40,714 nt of DNA, from positions 1-40,714 of the forward strand of contig NW_025955316.1 in the NCBI RefSeq assembly GCF_022376445.1, given 5' to 3'. The DNA comes from Fomitopsis serialis. Lineage: Eukaryota; Basidiomycota; Agaricomycetes; Polyporales; Fomitopsidaceae. Positions 19,390 through 29,244 of this stretch are shown here, piece by piece; the first letter of the stretch is position 1; every line of letters starts with the position of its first letter. The notes below the pieces were generated by a model. That model ran no database searches. It was not told the DNA's origin and saw nothing but the letters and a program-made list of their open reading frames with translations. The translations under genes were made by a program, and so were the position numbers.

Positions 19390-19735
19390 CGTGTGAGTGG
19401 GCAAGAGGGCAGGTAGGCCCGCAGAAAAGCGGCCAGCCGGCCAGCAAGCGAGAGGACAACGGCAAGCGGGCGGGAATACGAGGCCGGGCTGGCGGGTGAG
19501 CAGCGTGGGTGGGCTGGCAAGTGAGTGGATGTGTGGACGAGGAAGCGAGCAAGTGGATGCGCAGATGGACGAGCTGGCGAACACACGATCAGGCGGAGGC
19601 ACAAGTGGGCGGACGGGCAAGATAGATGGAGAGTAGCTGAGCAGGGAGACGTACATAGGCGGCCAGACTGGAAAGTGAGCAGACGGTCGAGTGGGCAGGC
19701 GGTCGAGTGAGCAGGCGGTCAAGTGAGTATGATGG
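19390..19735. repeat. GC-rich minisatellite
   Basis: Irregular GGGCAGGCGG/GCGAGCAAG units. It ends in three tandem copies of GGTCGAGTGGGCAGGC at 19685-19730. No complete module of the intron-bearing type was seen here. The 19736-19979 stretch holds nothing recognisable. Confidence 0.65.
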
Positions 19736-19979
19736 AATGCGAGCTGTTGCATAGCACAGACAAAAGCACTATGCTGAGCGATAGCGCACTGACGAAAAGG
19801 ATGTGGGTCAATATTTCCAACAAGGATGTCCCTGGGTGCATACGTACGATCCCTTAGAACTCAGCTGCTCTGAGGATGTGAGCACTGGGAAAGTCAGAAG
19901 CGAGCGTCTATGACTTGCATCCGCGCCGCAAATCGCAGTCTCGCGCGGCGTCCGCTTTCTCGCCCATCCGCTTTCTCGT

Positions 19980-20175
19980 ACGTCTGTTCACTGCTTTCTC
20001 GCATCAGCAAATTGGGCAATTGCTGAGCATCTGACCAGCTGACAGCTAGCTCTCAGAAGCTCAGTTCACTCAGACTTACCAGTCGCCTTCAGAGACAGAC
20101 AGTTGTCAGAGAGTATCTCTGTACTCTCAGACTCGTAACAGCTCTCAGTTATTGCTTGTACAGTACTCAAACAGT
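19980..20175. repeat. CTCAG/TCAGA-rich cluster (reverse complement of the 501-612 type)
   Basis: Dense CTCAG, TCAGA and CAGAC pentamers in irregular spacing. It is the same motif set as at 501-612 and 23345-23530 but on the other strand. Confidence 0.5.
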
Positions 20176-20289
20176 CACACCAATACTTATTGTTGACGTA
20201 CATTGCTCACACTCGTAGCACCGAGACTACCTTGCGCAGCGTCGGCCAATCCAACATCAATATATTGCATCATTAGCTATATAAGTATA

Positions 20290-21075
20290 TACAGATATGA
20301 AGCTCCCCGTTTGTCGGCCATGCCTGCACACAGGGCATTAGTCCTGCATGCTCACAGCTGCCATGCACGTCGTAGTGTACACCATTATGCCCTATGCCCG
20401 CCCGCTTGCTCGCCCACCTACCCGTTCGCTTGTGCACCCACTGTCTGTTCGTCAGCGGCACGCTCGCAGTCGGTGTACACACCGTGCTTCACGACGCTGG
20501 CACCTGTTCCTGCAGTTAGCGTGCCCACCCGCGTGTATTTGCACTCACCCGTCTGCACTCGCCCTCGCCCGTCCCCGCCGTATTCTCGCCTGTTTCTGCT
20601 ACATGTTCGCCGTCCGCACACCTCCCGCCTGCGCCCACGCCCGCACTCTGCTCGTCGCTGGGGCTGTGCCCACGGTGTGTTTGTTGGCAGCACCTTCGCC
20701 GTGTATGCTTGGTATGAGAATGCAGGTAGAGGGCGTGACGCACTGCCCGTTTGAGCAAGCGTCCGAGCAGGCGGGAATCCGAGCGGGCGGGAATCCGAGC
20801 GGGCAGGAATCCGAGCGGGCGGGCGAACAGGGGAGCGAGGCGGATGAGCAGGTGGGTGAGTGAGGGAGCGAGGTGGATGTATAGACGAGTGAGGTGGGTC
20901 GGTAAGCCAGGCAGGTCGGCAGCAAGGTCAGCGAGCGAGCGGGCTGGCGAACGGGCTGGCGAGAAAGCCAGCTGGCGAAAAGACGGATGGGCGAGAAGAC
21001 GGATGGGCGAGAAGACGAGCAGACGAGAAGACGGGCTGGCGAGATGGGCTGGCGAGCGTATGCACGCGTGCACAA
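20290..21075. repeat. GC-rich module block 3
   Basis: A partial module on the minus strand at about 20306-20382 reads GAGCATGCAGGACTAATGCC and then CAGGCATGGCCGACAAACGG, close to copy 2 at 14042. The rest is minisatellite, including four 16-bp GGAATCCGAGCGGGCG units (20775-20825) and GGGCGAGAAGACGGAT units (20985-21020). Confidence 0.6.
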
Positions 21076-21140
21076 GTGAGCGAGCGTCGCACTCACCTGT
21101 AAGCTGTCCGTGTTCGACGCGCACCCGTTCACGGACCTAC

Positions 21141-21475
21141 CGGGAGCGGATCCGCGAGGGTGGCGGCCCCGTCATCTCGCTCATTCAAGAGCGAGTTCGT
21201 AAGTGGGCATCGCGACGAGCGTGGTGTGCTTGGCGACTGGGGCTTCTTGAACGCACTGCCATGCGCGAGGACGAGAACGTGCGCGTGGCCTTACTCGAGC
21301 ATCAGGTCGGAGCTGGAGATGCCGCTGGGGAGTATGACGGAATCATTTCCGCTGAGGTCCAGTCGGCGCGGGGATGAGGACGTCCTAAACGATGGGGACG
21401 GGACTTGGATCTTGAAGCTTGGGATGCGCGGACTCGGATGGAGAAGACTCACCGTCGTTGTCAGTGTCACCAACG
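21141..21475 (-). pseudogene. Fragment of an unrecognised Ser/Pro-rich gene
   Basis: Two minus-strand exons join in phase across a GT-AG intron (21294-21256): exon 21475-21295 (IPSFKIQVPSPSFRTSSSPR, then GNDSVILPSGISSSDLML) and exon 21255-21141 (DAFKKPQSPSTPRSSRCPLT, then NERDDGAATLADPLP). A further donor-like GTAGGT follows. The sequence has the look of a disordered region of a regulatory protein. The beginning and end are missing, and a GC-rich block lies directly downstream. The 148-codon plus-strand frame over the same DNA is a shadow. Confidence 0.4.
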
Positions 21476-22334
21476 AGAAGCACTTATATTACTTACTTTT
21501 GTGGCCCACCTCCCCCAGCTCCGTGCTCCCTTCGCTTCTCCGTCGCTTTTTGCGTGAGCTTAGATGCTACCGCGCAGTGTCGACGCTGAACGTTGAACGT
21601 TGAAGTGGAGTCGGCGGGCTGCGACTCGAGAGAAGCGCTAAGCGCCTCAGCCACGACACGTCACGCGCGCTCGCCGGACTTCCTCTCGAGTTCGCCTTGC
21701 GATTCACTGTCCGTCCCTCCTCCCTGTCTGCTTCGCCGTCGCTTGCCCGCCGCCGACCTCCAGTACACGCAGGTGGGCCCGTCCGCAAAAGACGGCACGT
21801 GCATCGGACCACCGGACGGCTCAAGATCGTGTTATACGCGGCTGCGACGAGCTGAGACCGACTGAGACAGCAGTCAAGCGCTTGAGGCAGTCTGCCGTTC
21901 TACAGCTCGAACACGACGGGATCAAGCGCGAAAGGCCTCAGTCCAGACGGAGAAGTCACAGGAGTGAGGGGCAAGGACCAAGGCAAGGCAGAGAGACAAA
22001 AAGCGAATGTGAGTCGTCTATTGTGTACCTACTAACGACTTCTGTTGCTAGACACTACGTGCATTGACGAGCTTTATGCTCGTGATGCCTACTTCCCCAC
22101 CAGCCCGCGCATCTAGCCCACCCTCTCACTCATTCACTCGCCCCCTCGCGCGCGCCCACCCACTCTCACCTCCAAGTTCCGCCCGGCCGCGCTCGCTCAC
22201 TCATTCACCACTTGCCCAGCCGCGCTTGCCTCATCTCCTGCTCACCCGCTCATCCGTGGGTTGCGGCCGCAGGGTTAGCCAGTCAGGTGAGTGCACCGCT
22301 GTCCTCCCCGACCCCATTGCCAACCCCGGCAAGT
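21476..22334. other. Spacer with low-complexity CCCACC/CTCACT tract
   Basis: 21476-22063 shows only weak coding character on the minus strand and no recognisable domain. 22080-22270 is a CT-rich run (CTCACTCATTCACTCGCCC type) on the plus strand. No intact gene seen. Confidence 0.35.
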
Positions 22335-22960
22335 GACAGTCCACCAGGACGACCGGACAGAGACGAACCCGACGAAGACGGCCCCGACCGGTTCGCTCGG
22401 TTCCAGCACCACGCGCGGTGTATCCTCTCCACCAACGGGCTTAACCGCTCGCCCGTCAACGTCCTCGTCTGGTGCGCACTCTCTGCGCGAACCGCGGGAA
22501 GCCGCTCCTCCCCCGCCTGTGCCGCACGGTCTCGTACGTCGACTCGGCGTTCTATGTGGACTTCCTGCTCCTCATCCCGTGGACGCCGCGCCACATCGAC
22601 GTGCAGCATTGGGACAAGGCGTACGGCCCGAAGTACGAGATGTCAACGAAGACGAAGTGTGAGTACATGCGAATCCTGACGGCGCGCGACCAGCTGACGA
22701 CACAAGCCTGCTTGCGTAAACCCGACAGTTATGCACCTGACAGGCCTCAACATACTGCGCACGGACCCACCAGCATCGAAGAGTTGGCCACCTACGGATA
22801 CAGATCACGAACCGACGCGCACTGGTACGATTCGGGCCAGTTCGCTGTACATAGCGTGCCCAAGCCCGGTACGACAGCTCAACGAGCAGGACTCTGACAA
22901 GCAACAGCTCACCAGGCACCCGGCGTGGCGTGTAAGGGCCCGCTGAGCGACAGCCTGGCA
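22335..22960 (+). pseudogene. Fragment of an F-box/LRR-like gene
   Basis: The plus strand reads DRFARFQHHARCILSTNGLN, then after a 1-base frame change near 22475 reads RGKPLLPRLCRTVSYVDSAF, YVDFLLLIPWTPRHIDVQHW and KAYGPKYEMSTKTK. It continues across a GT-AG intron (about 22661-22729) in phase to MHLTGLNILRTDPPASKSW. The alternation 'LLPRL...FLLLIP.T.RHIDV' is like the LRR part of basidiomycete F-box proteins; that assignment is moderate. No F-box is present and the end is not clear. It is probably a decayed remnant. Confidence 0.45.
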
Positions 22961-23344
22961 TGCCCAGCGCGAGGCGCATAGGGCCGTCAAGGGTGAGCAT
23001 GCCGCGCCCCAGCCCGAGAAGGAGGCAGCCCACCGAGTACAAACGCAACAAGCGGGAGCAAAGCCTACCCCCCAACGCATCGGCCAGACGAACCCGCCAC
23101 ACGCAAGCTCGACACAAGCTCGACGCATGACGAGCACGAGCCAGCAAATCAACACACCTAGGCCCCCAAGTGCCAGGGTGTGCGCGAGGTCATGGAGCAG
23201 AGCCCGACGAACAGACCCTCGATGCGTGCGAGCCCACTGACAGTAGCTCGTACAAACCTATGGTAATGATTAGCATTATTCCAATTGTACAGCAGTAGTG
23301 ATCCGTAGATTAATATATTTGATTGCCTCGATTTCGTACGACCT

Positions 23345-23530
23345 GGCTGATCTGACTGACGAACTGAGCAGTCTGACGGGTTGTCTGAGCATCCTGAGGA
23401 TCCTGTCTGACGAGTTAGTGTCGAAAAAAAGCGAGGTCATGAGGGCTGAAGGTCTGAATCAATCTGAAGCAATCTGAAGGTTTCTGAAGGCTTCTGAAGC
23501 CCCTGACACGGCCGTCAGACAGATTGCATG
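23345..23530. repeat. TCTGA/TCTGAAG-rich cluster
   Basis: A string of CTGACGA, TCTGAGC, CTGAGGA, TCTGAAGC and TCTGAAGG. It includes near-tandem AATCTGAAGC/AATCTGAAGG/TTCTGAAGG copies at 23459-23500. It is the third cluster of this type in the window. 22961-23344 and 23531-24040 hold no convincing gene. Confidence 0.55.
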
Positions 23531-24040
23531 TATTCCTGATGTCGCACTTCTGTTCAGTGCATGCTCAAAGTTCTCTCCTTCTCTGCTAGCTCTTTCGCCC
23601 GCCTACATCTTACCGTATGCGCATTGCCGTCTGCCGGCCAACTCGCGCGAGTGGTACAAGGCCACTTCCTCCTTCTCCTTCCTCCCTGGGCCGTCATGCA
23701 TGCTCCCGCGGTCCGATTTCTGCCCTGGGAGGTCCTTCTCTAACGTTTGGTACGTTGATTTGGAATCTTGCAGCTCTAGCGAGACTTAAACACGACTGCA
23801 CAGGCTCGGACTCGCATGATGTGAAGGCAGTGAATGCAAGTCCACCGATAGGACCTCACAGAATGCGAGGAATGCAGAGCAAAGGAGGCGGTAGGGAGGT
23901 GAGTACTTAGAAGGATGCAAGAGAAAGACGATGGGACATGGAATGGAAGGGCACGATGCGACGATGCAAGTACGGAGTGTGAGCACAGAAGCCCAGGTTC
24001 GCCCTCGATCTTACCTCCGCCTCACCACCGTTGTCGCTAG

Positions 24041-24513
24041 TGCCTGCGCCAGTATGCGTATCGATGCGCGATGCTTGCCACGAAGATAGCGGCCACGCTG
24101 CCGCTCCAGGGCTGGGTCAGCTCCGCCATCCAGAAGGAGCTGCCCTGGGACGGTGACGATGATAGTTGCGTATGGTCCCTCGCAGGTGAGCTTCACCCGG
24201 CGTGCATCATTGCATGTGCTGACTCACCGCAGCGGGCTTCAGCACCTCCTGCCCCACGGTGAACCCCCAACCTGCCCATGCAGACCTTCCCCTTGCGCCC
24301 GTGATCGGCCAGAACGCCAGCGTGTTGTACAACAGCACTGGTGGGCGCGCCCGTCTCCGCCGACGGGAGACGTGGATGGCATGGTGACACAACATGAACA
24401 CGACGTTCACCACGATCCTCTCGGACAGCGGCGTTACGACCGTGTTGGACGGCCTGCGCGGAATGGTCTTCGCGGGCCCGCCGCGTGAACACGTTGGGTT
24501 CGGGGAGTCTGCG
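24041..24513 (+). pseudogene. Fragment of an unrecognised gene with one nonsense codon
   Basis: Exon 24041-24185 follows an acceptor CTAG and reads YAYRCAMLATKIAATLPLQG. It joins exon 24233-24513 in phase across a 47-nt GT-AG intron. That exon reads AGFSTSCPTVNPQPAHADLP and GQNASVLYNSTGG, then a TGA at 24385-24387, and stays open in the same frame after it (MNTTFTTILSDSGVTTVLDG, GMVFAGPPREHVGFGESA) to another donor-like site. Three N-glycosylation sequons (NAS, NST, NTT) suggest an extracellular or lumenal segment. Family not recognised. Confidence 0.4.
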
Positions 24514-24758
24514 GTGAGTCTGCGGTGATCACAAAACGGATGGTGGAGCAGTGCATCGACCGTAGCACAGTGAGTACCATGGCTTGGCTTGAAGTACAGT
24601 AATTGCATATCTATTTGAGACCTCATTTGTACGTATAGTAGACTTGTGAAATGGATGATAATGGAAACAACAGACTCCGGTGTGAAGCTCATACTCAGAA
24701 GCTGTGTGACTAGTACTGGTATGTCTGTATGTCTGTACATCTACCAGTATGTCTACGT

Positions 24759-27700
24759 CTACCATAATGTCTGGTAAGCATATTTGGTACCCCAGTTGTT
24801 CAAGAGGAACTTCGTTGCCTTGTCCAGTACAGTATTCGACGTCCAGTCTTGTGGTACTTGAGCAGGTAAATCTACGGACAAGGGCTTAGGGAATTTGGGA
24901 ATCAGCTGACACGACTGACGAATCAGTCTTAATGGTACTATCTCCCCGGCTGTGGTCCCATCCACTCTCAACGGCATCTTCTGGACGTCGTACATCATAT
25001 GTACAGGGTCTGCCGAGGCCGGGAGCTTTGCGTACCACTCAACGTACGCCAATGGACCTGAGTGAGCCCATTCTTCCGGTGCAGGCATGTCCGCCATCAT
25101 CCCATGCTGACGTATCTTCTGAGGCAAGCGGAAAATGACCTTCACCCGCCCGATTCTGGTACCTAGATTTTCCCGGTCAGTAGCTTGTAAGTGGGCATAT
25201 ATTCTGAACATACCTTGTAGTCCCGTTGCCTCCGCGTCATCACCCTGTAAGACCACTACGGTATCGAATCTTGCCGCGTCTGTTCCGCACGCCGGTTTGG
25301 CTTTGACAGCGTCGCGTTCGGGTTGAGTGTCGGTAAGGGGAATCGTCGTGAACTTGAAGTTATGGAAGACGTCCAGACGCGAGAATGGTAGGAACGTGCT
25401 TGCCATGTCAAGCTCCCTCAGGGTAAGTCGACGGCCGAGTTTGAGCGAGTAGATGTATTGGTTCAAGGCTTTGGTGAACCCGCGAGCGTTGTGTTTGTCG
25501 GCGATCGACTGAATCGGTTGCTGGACGACGGACGGATGCTTGGGCATCATAAGGCCGGTTCTGGGACGGTGAGGGTGAGGTTCTGGAGGGATGCGAGAGT
25601 CGTCAGAGTTGCCGGAGTCCTCTCGAAGCCTCTGGCGAAGCGTCTCGAACATCGCGACTTTCTCCTGGCGATCCAGCCATTTGACCATCTGAGGGCGTGC
25701 GTCGCGATGATTGGATGCTCGCCACGCTTTCTTCGCGCAGTCGATGTGCAAGCGTTCGAACATCTCGGTATTATAGTTGTCTGTTGTACCGAGATTTCGA
25801 ATAGACATGATGTAGTGATGTAATGAATGGAATTTGGGGATGTCTAGGTGCTCACGAATACCGAGTGTCTTCAAGATTGATTTGTTCTTGTGGTAGGTCT
25901 TCAACGCGTCGTCCATGTACAAGAGGGTCGTCTCGTCGTGCGTCGGATACTGCGCTAAGTAGATGAAATCGAGGAGCGCGCGGAAGGTGTGGATGACAGC
26001 GTTAGGGACTCGACCTACGAGGCACCCCAGAAGAATGCGGGCCATGTCTTTGCGCTCGCTGCCGGACACCTGCGAGAGCGAGGAAATCCCGTTCTTGAAA
26101 TGTCGAGTTCCATACGCGGGCGGAAGACATCGGATACGGGCGTCGAGCTCCTTCTCGTCCATAAGTTCGCCGCACCATTCGACGATGTGCTTGAAGACGC
26201 CCTGGTAGAGCTGGTGGAGGACGTCGGGGGTGATGCACATGTGGATGTCGGTAAATGGTAGGTCCTTCCAAAACGGCTCAACAACGTAGCCGGAGACATT
26301 GAAGTCCTTACACGCATTGAAGAATGGTGAAGATCCCTTCACGCCTTTCGCCTTTGCCTTGCGTAACACGTCCAGTGTCCAGAGCTGGCGTCGGGGGGTC
26401 CTTGGTGCGTCTTCTCCAAGGGCAGACTCGGGACATTGACAGATGCTGCAGGTCCCGTACTTGGCACAAGTGACCAAGCATTGCTCGGGATAATCTGCGA
26501 CGTACGATGCGAGAACAGGGTGTACTCGGCGAACCTTTCCATCGCCCCCGGTAACATCGATTCCTTTTTTCCCGGCCTCGATCAACGGCTTGAGGATCAT
26601 CTTCACTGAGCTATGGAAAAGCTGCTGCACCATAGCGCGGTGCTTGCGCTCAGTGAGGCCAGTTGAGTCCACCTTTTCTACAGACAAGTACCCGATCAGC
26701 ACACAGGCATGTTCTGAAGGCTTACGTCGCAAGGCCTTCGGAATGTTGCCTAGGGTCATGTACACAGGGTAAGCGGATTTGTTGCCTGAGAATTGGGTGA
26801 GTTGTGTTTTATCTGTCGAGATGATCACCGGGGCCAACGCTGCACCAGCCGGTAGGAGACTCTTGCATTCACGGTGACGTTAGTAATTGTCTTTGACTAA
26901 GCAGTATGAGACTCACTTGTACGGCGTGCCACCACTTCCCTGTCCACATCTCAGAATAGATGCGGTTCTGCTTCGTTGCATCCGAAAACATCCAACTCGG
27001 CCGGTAAACAATGTGGTCGGAGTGAGCTGGATTTCCGAGTAGAGCCTTGATGGCTTCGATGATGCATCTGAACTGCAGCAGATGCCGTTCGCCTGGTCGA
27101 TCCTTGAACGAAAGCCAGTGCTCCTTCCACCGTGCACGCTCCGGCAGGGAGTCGACCTTTTGCAGAAGGGCTCTCGTGTTATGGTACGAGAGTCCCAGTT
27201 TCTCCCTGACCTATATATATTGTCAGACTTTTCGAGTTCAGCTCACTAAATGCAACGCACGCACCGAAGGTATATCCAGAAACCTATCAACAGCACCCTG
27301 ACTGATACCCTCCTTGATACACCAGGAGGCGATCTCCCAGTCCGTTTCGGATTCGAACGGCTCCCATAGTGATTTAGGAGGGTCGTCCTCGTCTACGGTA
27401 AGCAAGTCAGTATTTGTATGACAGCTCATTCGCATTCAGCACTTGCCTGCGCATCTTTGCCTGTCCTTATCTTTCCTCTTTGCAAGATGGTGTCGCCAGG
27501 CTTCTTGAACGGTTTGTCCCTCTCCTCTCACCGCCCCAGCTTTCTGATCCACGACCTCGACTCGGGTGTCATCGTCATCATCCAGCGCGGTGGCTGTGCG
27601 TCGTGCTGGTGCTGACGAGGACTCTGCAGTTCTTGCAGTGCGACTCGGCCCGGCGGTAGGCACAAAGATGAGGTCTTGTGCTTCGTCTTCGTCCTCGTAT

Positions 27701-28208
27701 TCGCCCTCTTCCTCGGTCTGGTCCTGGCTCAGATCTTCTCGCTTGAACGCCGCGTCGGAGCGGACGTATGATGGTCCGGCAGCAGTCTCGTTATAGTGTT
27801 CGTCCCATAGTTCGTCGGTGCCATCACAATTGCAGTCCGTTGGTGCGTCGTCCCGAGCTATACCACTTGATGTGCTTGCTGCCGGAGCAGGTGAGCGCGT
27901 ATACCTTTTGTAAGATCAGTAGCACTTCTACGAGGTAAAATTAAAATATGTACTCACCTGCGGTCAGCATGCGCCTTCCTAGTGCTTGTTGCACCGCGGT
28001 TCCTCTTGTTGTCCACCACCACTTCATTCTCGCTGCTAGAGTCCTCCGAATCCACGAAGATTTCCCGCAGCTTTCCTTTCTTGTACCAGCGACATTGGCG
28101 GCTGGTTGACTGGTGAGCCATTAAGCCTTGCGTGGTGTCGAAGTATCCATAACACGCCTCGCAGGTCTGTGCGAACAGGTCTTCCAAACCGCGCGATTTC
28201 TTCGGCAT
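24759..28208 (-). CDS. Plavaka-type DNA transposase (CMC/CACTA-related), apparently intact, 6 exons
   Basis: Exons on the minus strand: 28208-27958, 27904-27447, 27392-27265, 27210-26917, 26861-25214 and 25162-24759. All phases agree and give 1060 residues. The N-terminus has a C2H2-like finger (CEACYGYFDTTQGLMAHQST, closing with CRWYKK), then an acidic, Ser-rich linker. The core shows the Plavaka signature: IISTDKTQLTQFSGNKSAYP with VYMTLGNIPKALR; a small Cys cluster CSICQCPE; TPDVLHQLYQGVFKHIVEWC; and TDNYNTEMFERLHIDCAKKA. The Asp of STDK, the Asp of TPDVLH and the Glu of FERLH are candidates for the catalytic triad (inference). Intron 2 starts with GC rather than GT (27446). Terminal inverted repeats were not found by eye, so whether the element can move is unknown. 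Confidence 0.88.
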
Positions 28209-29244
28209 GTTCTACTCTTCTTGGTAAGCTTCTACATGCACAGTAAATCCGCGTCCAAAGAAACAGAAATTCCACGAACACTCACCCGTATTCGCAGCGA
28301 GCAGCGAGGGCTCTGGGATGGTGGTGATGGTGAGTTTTTGCGTTCAGAATGGTGGCGTAATTCGCAAGCACCTCTGCGGCGTTTAAACGCCAAGGTGCCT
28401 TTCTTACGTCTTGTCCAGCGTCGGCCGTGCTTGCTTTCAAGCGCTACTTGGATCAGCAAGTCTTGTTGTATCTCTATCACAGCTAGTGCGTCTGTCTCTC
28501 CAGATAATCGTGTTCAACACTTTACCTTCGTTTGTCATGCCCTTACTTCGCTCACCGTTCGTTTGTTTACATATTCACAGAGGCGCCTGGTCGTACGCAA
28601 TCTCTTATTCGCCCCCACACTTCTGCCAACAGCCCTACCTGAGTTCTGGTGAGCGCATTGAACGGCTTTCAAGAAAGCCCTCGTGTTACCTACGACGAGC
28701 AAGGATATTAGTGAGTACCTACATTGCTCTGGTCAGGTCTGAGATGCCGTTCTGTATTCTGTAGCCGAGTGAGTGCGGCGAGGCCGCACTCATCCAAATA
28801 AGGAAACTATCCGCCCAATTGTCAGCATGAACACGGTGAAGTGTTCAATGGCAACGGGATGCGGGATGCGATATGCGGTACACCTTATGTGGTGTGCCGA
28901 TGGTGGAAAATACGAACCGTCCGTCATCACATCCTCCTAAGCTTGTGCGCACGGATCCTATCTTCGTGAGCGAAGAAGGACGCCTCGGCAGCATTGTGCT
29001 GTCCCAATCACACAGGTCGTATTGTTGCATGTGGGTTCGATAGATCGTTATTGGACGATAAGATCGTGAGTGCCGCTGTTTCCCAGTGCCCGCATTCTGC
29101 AGCAGACTGGGGCCCCTAGACCTTGGTGGCTGGCTTCTAGTGGCGCCGGTGGCGGTCACTTGGGCCCTCAATCATTATCTTATGTATGCGGTACTTCTTT
29201 CAGTCGGATCTACCTCAGGCACCAAACCGTATCCCGTTTCCCTC
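28209..29244. other. Spacer between two divergent genes
   Basis: About 1 kb with no convincing gene; the open frames here are short and overlap on both strands. It contains a perfect 10-bp hairpin TGAGTGCGGC-GAG-GCCGCACTCA at 28770-28792. It must hold the Plavaka promoter and possibly one end of that element. Confidence 0.4.
28770..28792. repeat. Perfect 10-bp hairpin
   Basis: TGAGTGCGGC, loop GAG, GCCGCACTCA. It sits 560 bp upstream of the Plavaka start codon. Confidence 0.85.

Noticed and set aside
21160..21603. Plus-strand 148-codon gene
   Set aside because: The minus strand over the same DNA has phase-consistent exons with better coding character.
24011..24196. Minus-strand 61-codon ORF (MKLTCEGPYATIIVTVPGQL)
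   Set aside because: It is opposite an exon pair on the plus strand that joins in phase and continues with sequon-rich text.
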